NCBI GenBank assembly: GCA_009924185.1
Contig: RFSC01000039.1
Coordinates: 1 to 7,170, forward strand
Length of the DNA: 7,170 bases
Direction: 5' to 3'
Source of the DNA: Actinomycetota bacterium
GTDB taxonomy: Bacteria > Actinomycetota > Actinomycetes > Nanopelagicales > Nanopelagicaceae
Part shown: positions 1 to 6,195 of the stretch, piece after piece
How positions within the stretch are numbered: the stretch's first letter is position 1
How the letters are laid out: each line of letters starts with the position of its first letter
Program-made: the position numbers and the translations under genes
The notes under the pieces: generated by a model
Database searches by the model: none
Told to the model about the DNA's origin: nothing
The model's input: only the letters and a program-made list of their open reading frames with translations

Positions 1-287
1 TTTTCTCTGATTGCGTGGTTGTTGATGAGGGCTCAGTTGGCTTGGATGTTCTGCAAAGCGCATTGGAGGTTCGCGCTGGTGATTCAGGATTAATCTGCGG
101 CATTGCCGGCTATCCGAACGCCGAATGCGGTGCGGAGATTGAGGCTCCGGTTATTGAGGATGCAGTAACCATTTCTGCCCCTGTCCAAACTGAAGAAGAG
201 ACAACTAGCTCTGCTCCAATACTTCTTGGAGCATTGGCGGTAATGATTGTGCTTACCTTCCTAATCAACCGTCGACGTCGCAAGTAA
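1..287 (+). CDS. 3' end of an extracellular protein with a C-terminal membrane anchor, linked to the ECF importer
   Basis: This is the C-terminal end of a longer gene. The reading frame (codons from base 3) is open to the left edge, so the GTG at 15 is probably an internal valine. The 94 visible residues read as a small module starting with a Cys and a Val-rich strand (DCVVVDEG), then GLDVLQSA, then GLICGIAG and NAEC (visible Cys at about 4, 32 and 42). An acidic, Thr/Ser/Pro-containing stalk follows (about residues 43-70), then one hydrophobic helix (about 71-88) and an RRRRK cytoplasmic tail. This layout suggests an exported protein held on the outer face of the membrane. There is no LPxTG motif, so it is not a sortase substrate. 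From memory, the module resembles secreted proteins encoded beside ECF genes in Streptomyces and relatives, some related to DUF4430/transcobalamin-like domains. The gene ends 22 bp before ecfT on the same strand. A ligand-capture role is inferred. Confidence 0.7.
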   Translation, partial: FSDCVVVDEGSVGLDVLQSALEVRAGDSGLICGIAGYPNAECGAEIEAPVIEDAVTISAPVQTEEETTSSAPILLGALAVMIVLTFLINRRRRK

Positions 288-309
288 ACAACTGCGTTAA
301 TAAATACTC

Positions 310-1146
310 ATGAAAACCGCTCACATTCAACGGCTGGGGTTTCACCCTTTGTTCTGGTGGGTGTGGGCGGTTTTGACCTCTGGTGTGGTTTTGGTTTTAG
401 ATAAAACTGAAATTTCATTGGCAGCTATTGCCTCCTGTTTACTGCTAGCTAGCAGATTTAAGAGTTCCACTTACTGGCGCTCTAGTTTTAAATGGATTTT
501 ACGATTGGCTTTGATCGCATTTGCATTTCGCATGTTGATTGGTTTTACCATTGGTGTTCCTATGCCGGGACAGGTTGTTTTCACTCTCCCCCAGATTCAG
601 CTTCCAGAGCTGCTTGTTGGCATTCGTTTAGGAGGTCCGGTAACAGAACAAAGATTGCTCTTGACCCTAAATGAGGCTGCCTTGTTGGCGGCGTTGATAC
701 TGATTTTTGCTCTCGCTAATAGTTTGAGTAATCCACACTCACTATTAAAGGTTCTTCCACGTCGCTTTTATGGCATCGGCCTGGCCAGCGTTATTGCGAC
801 ATCTGTTGCACCACAAGCAGCCAGAAGTATCTCTCGTGTCAAGGCAGCAAAGAGATTACGGGGTCAATCTGGAAGCGGTCTGCAGAGTTGGAAAAGAATT
901 GCTCTTCCCGTCCTTGAGGATTCACTAGAAAGGTCAATTGATTTAGCTGCGAGTCTTGAGTCAAGAGGCTATGGATACTTTCCCAATACAACTAGATATC
1001 GAGCACCAAGCTGGAAAATGCGAGATTCCTTAGGGGTTAGCGGCCCTGCTTATTTGCTTATCGCGATTTTTATAGCGGGATCAATCTCTCCCTGGCTAAT
1101 TGGCGCCCTATTTCTTTTTCTAACACTGACACCGGTGGTGGCATAG
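310..1146 (+). CDS. ecfT: ECF transporter transmembrane component EcfT (CbiQ family)
   Basis: EcfT is the membrane scaffold that couples ATP hydrolysis by the EcfA ATPases to toppling of the substrate-binding S component. The 278-residue product has hydrophobic segments at about 12-30, 34-48, 61-85, 118-138, 151-168, 243-257 and 260-277. A charged cytoplasmic stretch lies between the last two groups. That stretch carries the two family hallmark motifs that contact the ATPases: AAKRLRGQ (179-186) and SLESRGYG (215-222), matching the Ala/Arg/Gly-type coupling motifs of EcfT. The length is typical for the family. The ATG at 310 has no good Shine-Dalgarno sequence; the 22-bp gap before it is A/T-rich (TAATAA at 298-303). 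The stop codon overlaps the GTG start of the ATPase gene by one base, which indicates translational coupling. The CbiQ subunit of a cobalt/nickel importer is the alternative, but no CbiM or CbiN is present. Confidence 0.9.
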   Translation: MKTAHIQRLGFHPLFWWVWAVLTSGVVLVLDKTEISLAAIASCLLLASRFKSSTYWRSSFKWILRLALIAFAFRMLIGFTIGVPMPGQVVFTLPQIQLPELLVGIRLGGPVTEQRLLLTLNEAALLAALILIFALANSLSNPHSLLKVLPRRFYGIGLASVIATSVAPQAARSISRVKAAKRLRGQSGSGLQSWKRIALPVLEDSLERSIDLAASLESRGYGYFPNTTRYRAPSWKMRDSLGVSGPAYLLIAIFIAGSISPWLIGALFLFLTLTPVVA

Positions 1147-2759
1147 TGATCCATTTTTCTAAGGTTTCTCTTATCTATCCGAACTCACAACGCACAATCA
1201 TTGAAGATGTTAGCTTTGAGGTTAATGAGGGTGAATTTGTACTCTTAATCGGACACACCGGCGCAGGAAAAAGTTCGGTGTTACGTCTGATTAATGGCCT
1301 TGTGCCACATCACACAGGTGGCATCCTGTCAGGAAGCATCTCCGTTGCAGGACGCTCTACGGCAACATTGAAACCTGGCGAACTCGCCGATGTTGTCGGA
1401 ATTGTGGGCCAGAATCCGGCCAATACTTTTGTCTCCGACATTGTTGAAGATGAAATCGCATTCTCGCTTGAAACCCTCGGCATCGCCCCTGAGGTAATGC
1501 GAAAGCGGGTTGAAGAGGTGTTAGATCTTCTTGCACTTACTGCGCTGCGTCGCAAAAACATTTCAGAGTTAAGTGGTGGAGAGCAGCAGCGCGTTGCAAT
1601 TGCAGCAGCCCTAGTAACTAACCCAAAGGTACTTTTACTAGATGAGCCAACTAGCGCACTTGATCCAATTGCTGCCGAAGAGGTTCTCTCTATATTGCAT
1701 CGCTTAGTTCATGACTTGGGACTAACGGTCGTGCTTTCAGAGCATCGCTTGGAGAGGGTGATTCAATTTGTTGATCGGATCATTCTGATTCATGGCGATG
1801 GATCGTTGGCCTTAGGTACCGCAGAAGAGGTAATGCGAAGCTCTCCAATCGCACCGCCATTAGTTGAACTGGCAAGGGCTCTAAAAATGCCAACCATCCC
1901 ACTAAGCATCAGAGAGTTTCGTAAATTAGCACCGAAGATTGAGGTTGCTGACAACCCTGAAATCATTGACTCCATTTCAACTGGTGAAGTTTTGTTGTCT
2001 ATAAACGAGCTCAGTGCGGCGTACCAAGATTCACAGGGCGCTTACGCATTATCAAAGATAAATCTGGAGATTAGAGCTGGCGAGATTGTTGCTCTGATGG
2101 GAAGAAATGGAGCGGGCAAAACCACACTTCTAAAGTGCGCAGTTGGGTTGGCGCCTATAACCTCTGGCTCGGTAAGGGTCTCCGGAAATAATCCAGCTGC
2201 ATTGGAAGGTCCAGAGTTAATACGAAATGTTGGCTATGTTCCTCAAGAGCCAACGGATTTGCTCTATGGACAAAGCATTTTAGAAGAGTGTGCGCTAGCG
2301 GATAAAGACAACAAAGTTGCCGAAGGCTCAACACTGGCCATCTACAAATCCCTTATGCAAATCCCTGATTTGAATTCACATCCTAGAGATGTATCAGAAG
2401 GTCAACGCTTGGGCCTTGCGTTGAGCATCATCCTCTCGGCGCAACCCCCGCTTATTGTTCTAGATGAACCAACAAGAGGCCTTGATTACCAAGCAAAGAA
2501 AACTTTGATTCAAGTTTTAAAGGGGGTGGCGAAGAAGGAAGGTCGCGCCGTATTGATTTCAACTCATGATGTCGAGCTGGTAGCTGAAGTTGCCGATCGA
2601 GTAATTTTCTTGGCCGATGGCGAGTTAATTGCCGATGGCTCGACCTCTCAAGTACTAAACGCCTCTCCAGCATTTGCGCCACAGGTTGCCAAAGCTTTGC
2701 CGCACACAAATTGGACAACTGTTAATGAAGCAGAGCGGTACCTAAATGCTGAAAAGTAA
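1146..2759 (+). CDS. ecfA: Fused double ATPase of ECF transporter (EcfA1-EcfA2 in one chain)
   Basis: This 537-residue cytoplasmic protein has two complete ABC ATPase domains in tandem and energises the ECF importer. Domain 1 (about 1-240): Walker A GHTGAGKS 36-43, Q-loop Gln89, signature LSGGE 142-146, Walker B ending in Asp166-Glu167, switch His200. Domain 2 (about 283-520): Walker A GRNGAGKT 319-326, Q-loop Gln367, signature VSEGQ 416-420, Walker B ending in Asp440-Glu441, switch His474. All catalytic residues are present in both halves; only the second signature departs from LSGGQ. A linker at about 241-282 joins the domains. Separate EcfA1 and EcfA2 proteins are about 270-290 residues each, so the length fits a fusion. 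The GTG start overlaps the ecfT stop (tagtg), and GGTGGTGG just upstream may help ribosome binding. The 3' end overlaps the S-component gene by 14 bp. The fused form is known in actinobacterial and other ECF modules. Confidence 0.92.
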   Translation: MIHFSKVSLIYPNSQRTIIEDVSFEVNEGEFVLLIGHTGAGKSSVLRLINGLVPHHTGGILSGSISVAGRSTATLKPGELADVVGIVGQNPANTFVSDIVEDEIAFSLETLGIAPEVMRKRVEEVLDLLALTALRRKNISELSGGEQQRVAIAAALVTNPKVLLLDEPTSALDPIAAEEVLSILHRLVHDLGLTVVLSEHRLERVIQFVDRIILIHGDGSLALGTAEEVMRSSPIAPPLVELARALKMPTIPLSIREFRKLAPKIEVADNPEIIDSISTGEVLLSINELSAAYQDSQGAYALSKINLEIRAGEIVALMGRNGAGKTTLLKCAVGLAPITSGSVRVSGNNPAALEGPELIRNVGYVPQEPTDLLYGQSILEECALADKDNKVAEGSTLAIYKSLMQIPDLNSHPRDVSEGQRLGLALSIILSAQPPLIVLDEPTRGLDYQAKKTLIQVLKGVAKKEGRAVLISTHDVELVAEVADRVIFLADGELIADGSTSQVLNASPAFAPQVAKALPHTNWTTVNEAERYLNAEK

Positions 2760-3543
2760 TGTTCCCCTGCTTTTTCTGGGTTCACTTTTTGGATTGGTGT
2801 CATTTACTTGGCCCCTCTATCTTCCTGACTCCGAATTTCTTCTTTTCCAGCCAGACAATGCCAGGATTTTCGCCTTAGTAATTGCCTTCTTTGCAGTTAG
2901 CTTGATTGCGATAGAGATTTCTAGAGGCGCATTAGATTCAAAGGCGGTAGCCATCCTTGGTGTGCTCTCAGCGCTTATTGCAGCCTTGCGGTTAGTGGGC
3001 GCAGGGGCGATTGGAGTTGAACCAATGTGGTTTCTTCTTATCCTGGCAAGTTACATTTTCGGAGCAACCTTTGGATTTTCTCTGGGCGTTGTATCCCTTG
3101 CAGCTTCAGCTTTCTTGACTGGCGGAATCGGGCCCTGGCTGCCATTTCAAATGTTGGCGGCGGGCTGGATTGGAATGATCGCCGGTGCATTTGCAAAACT
3201 TACTTACCGGAGTTTAAAGATCGGCTTGGAAAGCTTTCTATTAGTTTCAATCGGAGTGGTTTCCTCACTCTTGTTTGGATTGCTCATGGATCTGCAGCTT
3301 TGGCCATGGTTGACTGGAACCGATACCCAACTTTCATACATCGCTGGCGCTTCAATTTTGGAGAATTTACAAAGATTTATGGTCTTTCATTTAACTACTG
3401 CTTTGGCTTGGGATTTGCCACGTGCATTGACTACTGGGGTCTTAATCTGGTTAACCGCACGGCCTGTTCTTAACTCTTTCCGACGGGCACGGCTACGTTT
3501 GAACCTTACTTCACATGGGATGCAACCAGCGGCGCACGTTTAA
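2746..3543 (+). CDS. ECF transporter substrate-binding S component, CbrT-like (cobalamin or other vitamin)
   Basis: This is a 265-residue integral membrane protein with about six hydrophobic segments (roughly 7-26, 40-58, 67-85, 92-122, 131-152, 162-181, plus a C-terminal one at about 213-238). It has a basic C-terminal tail (RRARLRLN, 246-253). The segment GVEPMWF...ASYIFGATFGFSLG (90-114), with GPWLPFQMLAAGWIGMIAG (129-147), matches the core of S components of the CbrT-like group. Rodionov and colleagues predicted cobalamin as substrate for that group. In such proteins the membrane bundle binds the vitamin and docks on EcfT. Placement directly after ecfT and the fused ATPase supports a dedicated (group I) importer. 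The ATG at 2746 lies inside the ATPase gene and is probably read by coupling. The 3' end overlaps gcvT on the other strand by 38 bp. Family assignment is firm; the substrate is not established here. Confidence 0.82.
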   Translation: MLKSNVPLLFLGSLFGLVSFTWPLYLPDSEFLLFQPDNARIFALVIAFFAVSLIAIEISRGALDSKAVAILGVLSALIAALRLVGAGAIGVEPMWFLLILASYIFGATFGFSLGVVSLAASAFLTGGIGPWLPFQMLAAGWIGMIAGAFAKLTYRSLKIGLESFLLVSIGVVSSLLFGLLMDLQLWPWLTGTDTQLSYIAGASILENLQRFMVFHLTTALAWDLPRALTTGVLIWLTARPVLNSFRRARLRLNLTSHGMQPAAHV

Positions 3544-4606
3544 CCACAGCGCGACTTGATCTTCCTCTAACATCGACGACAACTTCACTTTCGACATCCA
3601 ACTTCTTGTTCATCAATGCCAGAGCTATTCCAGTTTTCAGGGTAGGTGAAAAGGTTCCACTAGTTACCTCACCTATTTGCTCTCCGGCATCATTCAATAC
3701 CTTCATTCCTGCTCTGGGTATGCCGCGATCGGTAATCAGCAATGCTTGAAGAGTTCTATGGGTTTTCTCTGCTTTCTGTCGCAGCAAAACATCTTTTCCC
3801 CAAAACTCTTTTTCCCACGCCACAGCCCATCCGGCACTTGCTTCGACTGGAGTGATTTGCATGGATAGTTCGTGGCCATGCAATGGATATCCCATCTCGG
3901 TACGCAAAGTGTCGCGGGCTCCTAGTCCTGCTACTTGACCACCTGATTGCTTAATCAATGTCAACATTTTGTTCCACACCGGTAATGCTTCATTCCAACG
4001 GGTCAAAATCTCATAACCGAGTTCACCGGTATATCCCGTGCGACAAAGAGTTATCTCTAATCCTTCAATCTCAGCTTTCTTAAATGACATGTACTCCAAA
4101 TCAACACTGATGCCCAGTCCATTCAAAATCTCATTTGATTTTGGTCCTTGAAGTGCCAGCACTGAAAAATCTCTGTGCCGATCCCTTATTTCAATTCCAG
4201 CAGGCTTGGCCGTAACTAACCGCTTCACAACCTCCGCCGCGTTTGCTGCATTTGGAATTAGAAGTACCTCTTGTTCCGAGAAGCGGTATGCGATTAAGTC
4301 ATCGATTACGCCGCCCGTCGCTGGATCGCAAATTAAGTTGTATTGCGCCTGCCCATCTCTTAGCCGTCGCAGATCATTGGTTAAAACCGAGTTCAAAAAA
4401 GAAAGGGCGCCCTCACCCTGAACAGTAACTTTGCCGAGATGGGAGACATCAAATACTCCGACCGCCTGTCGCACCGCCTGGTGCTCATTCAATACTCCAC
4501 CGCCGTTTGCGGCGGGATATTCAATAGGCATCTCCCAGCCACCGAAGTCGGCCAACTTTGCTCCGGCCGTCTTATGAAACTCATGTAATGGCGAATATTG
4601 ACTCAC
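3506..4606 (-). CDS. gcvT: Glycine cleavage system T protein (aminomethyltransferase)
   Basis: GcvT takes the aminomethyl group from lipoyl-GcvH and, with tetrahydrofolate, releases ammonia and forms 5,10-methylene-THF in the cytoplasm. The 366-residue product has the expected length and motifs. These are an N-terminal LADFGGWEMP (18-27), VFDVSHLGK (51-59), GGVIDDLIAY (98-107) containing the catalytic Asp pair 102-103, the folate-site GYTGELGYE (191-199), GLGARDTLR (227-235) and GYPLHGHE (239-246). The C-terminal barrel domain ends with a usual VKRAPLV. These features separate it from the related YgfZ proteins. The start is GTG at 4606 with no spaced Shine-Dalgarno sequence; a TAGGTT hexamer ends 6 nt upstream, as for a leaderless mRNA. 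Its 5' end faces pepA across 17 bp and its 3' end overlaps the ECF S-component gene. gcvH and gcvP are not in this window. Confidence 0.96.
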   Translation of the reverse strand: MSQYSPLHEFHKTAGAKLADFGGWEMPIEYPAANGGGVLNEHQAVRQAVGVFDVSHLGKVTVQGEGALSFLNSVLTNDLRRLRDGQAQYNLICDPATGGVIDDLIAYRFSEQEVLLIPNAANAAEVVKRLVTAKPAGIEIRDRHRDFSVLALQGPKSNEILNGLGISVDLEYMSFKKAEIEGLEITLCRTGYTGELGYEILTRWNEALPVWNKMLTLIKQSGGQVAGLGARDTLRTEMGYPLHGHELSMQITPVEASAGWAVAWEKEFWGKDVLLRQKAEKTHRTLQALLITDRGIPRAGMKVLNDAGEQIGEVTSGTFSPTLKTGIALALMNKKLDVESEVVVDVRGRSSRAVVKRAPLVASHVK

Positions 4607-4611
4607 TCCAA

Positions 4612-4617
4612 TAACCT
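4612..4617 (+). promoter_or_regulatory. Predicted -10 element of pepA (leaderless)
   Basis: TAACCT fits the TANNNT -10 pattern and ends 6 nt before the pepA ATG at 4624. Transcription would therefore begin at or next to the A of the start codon. No Shine-Dalgarno sequence lies upstream of the ATG, which agrees with a leaderless message. No convincing -35 lies 16-18 nt further upstream; the nearest TTGACT (4598-4603) is only 8 nt away. This is an inference from pattern and spacing. Confidence 0.55.
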
Positions 4618-4618
4618 A
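4613..4618 (-). promoter_or_regulatory. Predicted -10 element of gcvT (leaderless), overlapping that of pepA
   Basis: On the minus strand the hexamer is TAGGTT, again TANNNT, and it ends 6 nt before the gcvT GTG at 4606. It shares five base pairs with the plus-strand TAACCT, because TAACCTA (4612-4618) reads as TAGGTTA on the other strand. Both genes could therefore be driven from one symmetric element. No -35 with normal spacing is visible. Confidence 0.5.
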
Positions 4619-4623
4619 GCCCA

Positions 4624-6123
4624 ATGCCCTCAATTAATGCGACAGATAGCTCGGCAATCAACGATGTCTTGGTAATTGGATTTGCAAGAGACAAGAAGAG
4701 TAAGAAATTCTCCTTGGAAACCGGAGATTTAGCCTTTGATGCGGCTGCGGTAATTGAAGCGCTAGATGATTTAGGAGCAACCGCTGCGGCTGATGAGGTA
4801 ATTAAGCTGCCCGGTAGCGCCACAAAACTTGTTGTTCTAACCGGTTTGGGTCAAACCCAAAAAAACTATGCGCATGAAACTCTCCGTAGAGCAGCTGGCG
4901 CTGCCGCTCGTGCCCTATCTGGTCACAGCAGCGCAACTTTTGCTCTTCCGGCCAACTCTCTTTCTGAGTTTTCTGCGGTAGCGGAAGGTGCGCTACTTGG
5001 CGCTTATGCCTTTGATGAGTTTCGCGGCACTTCAAAATCCGATCGCAAGCCAGCGCTAAAGAAAATTAATCTTCATAGTAAAAACGCAAAGAAATCAGAG
5101 TATTCAAAAGCTCTGAAGCGGGCAGAGATAATTGCGAAGTACACCCACATTGTTCGCGACCTGATCAATACCCCTCCAAGCCATCTGACTCCAGATTCTT
5201 TTTGTCAACGCTTTAAGAAACTAAGTACCGGCACCAAGGTAAAAGTTGAAATTCTGAAAGATGATCAACTGCGCAAACTTGGTTATGGCGGAATTATCGG
5301 TGTGGGTCAAGGATCAGCTAATAAGCCTCGTCTACTTCATCTCTCTTATACTCCGAAGAAATCTGGAAAGAAACCTCTCCGTTACGCATTGGTCGGAAAA
5401 GGAATCACCTTTGATACCGGCGGATTGGCATTAAAACCAGCTCAGGGTATGGAGGCGATGAAGTCGGATATGAGCGGTGCTGCGGCTGTATCCGCCGCGA
5501 TTCTGGCAATCGCTGAGTTAAATCTTCCAGTCGCGATTGATGCATGGGCGCCGTTGGCGGAAAACATGGTTAGCGATACCGCGACCAGACCTAGTGACAT
5601 CATCACTATCTATGGTGGAAAAACCGTTGAAGTTTTGAACCCAGATGCGGAAGGACGATTAGTTCTAGCTGATGCCATGATGAAAGCTGCAGAGGTTGGC
5701 GCTAAGGCTGGTGGCTTAGATGGTCTAATTGATGTTGCAACTTTAACTGGTGCTCAAGTAGTTGCATTGGGAACTAGAACCAGCGCGGTAATGACTAACA
5801 ACCCAGAGTTTTCTGAACGCTTTCTGCAGATTGCAGATGGCACAGGTGAACAGTTCTGGCCCATGCCGCTGCCTGAAGAGTTGCGCGCCTCCCTCGACTC
5901 CCCTGTTGCAGATATCGCCAATATCGGAGATCGCATGGGTGGAATGTTGGTAGCCGGACTCTTCCTCAAGGAGTTTGTAGCTCCGGAGCTCCCTTGGCTT
6001 CATTTAGATATCGCTGGCCCTGCCTATAACGATGGAAAACCTCACGGTTACACCCCGGTTGGCGGTACAGGTGTCGCACTTCGCACCCTTGTGGCCCTTG
6101 CGGAGTCCGCCGCAGGTCGTTGA
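4624..6123 (+). CDS. pepA: Leucyl aminopeptidase (M17 family, PepA)
   Basis: PepA is a cytoplasmic two-metal aminopeptidase that removes N-terminal residues from peptides and typically forms hexamers. The 499-residue product has an N-terminal macro-like domain (about 1-165) and a C-terminal catalytic domain (about 175-499). Metal and active-site residues are all present by alignment to bovine and E. coli enzymes from memory: Lys259 and Asp264 in GKGITFDTGG, catalytic Lys271, Asp282 in KSDMSG, and Asp341, Glu343 and Arg345. The M17 signature reads NPDAEGRL (339-346) rather than the usual NTDAEGRL; the changed Thr is not a metal ligand. VRDLINTPPSHLTP (177-190) and the C-terminal HLDIAGPAY (460-468) are also family-typical. 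Many lysines between 140 and 255 fit a low-G+C actinobacterium. The ATG at 4624 is divergent from gcvT with 17 bp between them and has no Shine-Dalgarno sequence. Confidence 0.96.
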   Translation: MPSINATDSSAINDVLVIGFARDKKSKKFSLETGDLAFDAAAVIEALDDLGATAAADEVIKLPGSATKLVVLTGLGQTQKNYAHETLRRAAGAAARALSGHSSATFALPANSLSEFSAVAEGALLGAYAFDEFRGTSKSDRKPALKKINLHSKNAKKSEYSKALKRAEIIAKYTHIVRDLINTPPSHLTPDSFCQRFKKLSTGTKVKVEILKDDQLRKLGYGGIIGVGQGSANKPRLLHLSYTPKKSGKKPLRYALVGKGITFDTGGLALKPAQGMEAMKSDMSGAAAVSAAILAIAELNLPVAIDAWAPLAENMVSDTATRPSDIITIYGGKTVEVLNPDAEGRLVLADAMMKAAEVGAKAGGLDGLIDVATLTGAQVVALGTRTSAVMTNNPEFSERFLQIADGTGEQFWPMPLPEELRASLDSPVADIANIGDRMGGMLVAGLFLKEFVAPELPWLHLDIAGPAYNDGKPHGYTPVGGTGVALRTLVALAESAAGR

Positions 6124-6136
6124 TGCTGGCAGGATA

Positions 6137-6170
6137 GGACAGTATTCCAAGGTCAGTATTTGGGTCCCTG
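6137..6170 (+). repeat. Direct repeat and weak dyad in the pepA-lpd gap
   Basis: The 72-bp gap (6124-6195) holds a perfect 7-bp direct repeat, CAGTATT, at 6140-6146 and 6154-6160, with starts 14 bp apart. The right side, TTGGGTCCCTG (6160-6170), can pair piecewise with CAG (6130-6132), GGAC (6137-6140) and CCAA (6147-6150), leaving two bulges on the left arm. No T-run follows, so it is not a standard terminator. An operator or a leader structure for the downstream gene is possible, but chance is not excluded. No clear -10/-35 pair for the next gene was seen. Confidence 0.3.
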
Positions 6171-6186
6171 TTAAGTAGAAGAGTGT

Positions 6187-6190
6187 GAGG
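6187..6190 (+). promoter_or_regulatory. Ribosome binding site of lpd
   Basis: GAGG sits 5 nt before the GTG at 6196, within the run GTGTGAGG. It is the best Shine-Dalgarno match among the gene starts in the window. It supports this GTG as the start and contrasts with the leaderless-looking starts of pepA and gcvT. Confidence 0.55.
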
Positions 6191-6195
6191 TTGCT

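Noticed and set aside
15..17. GTG as the real start of the first gene
   Set aside because: The frame stays open to the left edge and the residues before it (F, S, D, C) continue the module, so the gene is more likely truncated by the window.
185..287. Sortase anchor at the C-terminus of the first protein
   Set aside because: A hydrophobic helix and a basic tail are present but no LPxTG-like motif precedes them, so a plain transmembrane anchor fits better.
298..309. Leaderless promoter for ecfT (TAATAA 6 nt before ATG)
   Set aside because: The hexamer lacks the final T of TANNNT and the gap is only 22 bp within an operon; A/T richness alone explains it.
310..3543. Cobalt/nickel CbiMNQO importer
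   Set aside because: There is no CbiM or CbiN, the ATPase is a double-domain fusion, and the last gene looks like a vitamin-type S component.
4598..4603. TTGACT as a -35 box for pepA (and TTGAGG at 4633-4628 for gcvT)
   Set aside because: The spacers to the -10 hexamers are 8 and 9 nt, far below the 16-18 nt needed, so these are not called as -35 elements.
4802..6003. Minus-strand open frames inside pepA, and similar ones inside the ATPase and lpd genes
   Set aside because: They lie opposite strongly conserved coding sequence, show no recognisable motifs and have no supporting start signals, so they are chance reading frames.
6130..6170. Rho-independent terminator after pepA
   Set aside because: The stem is broken by two bulges and no T-run follows.
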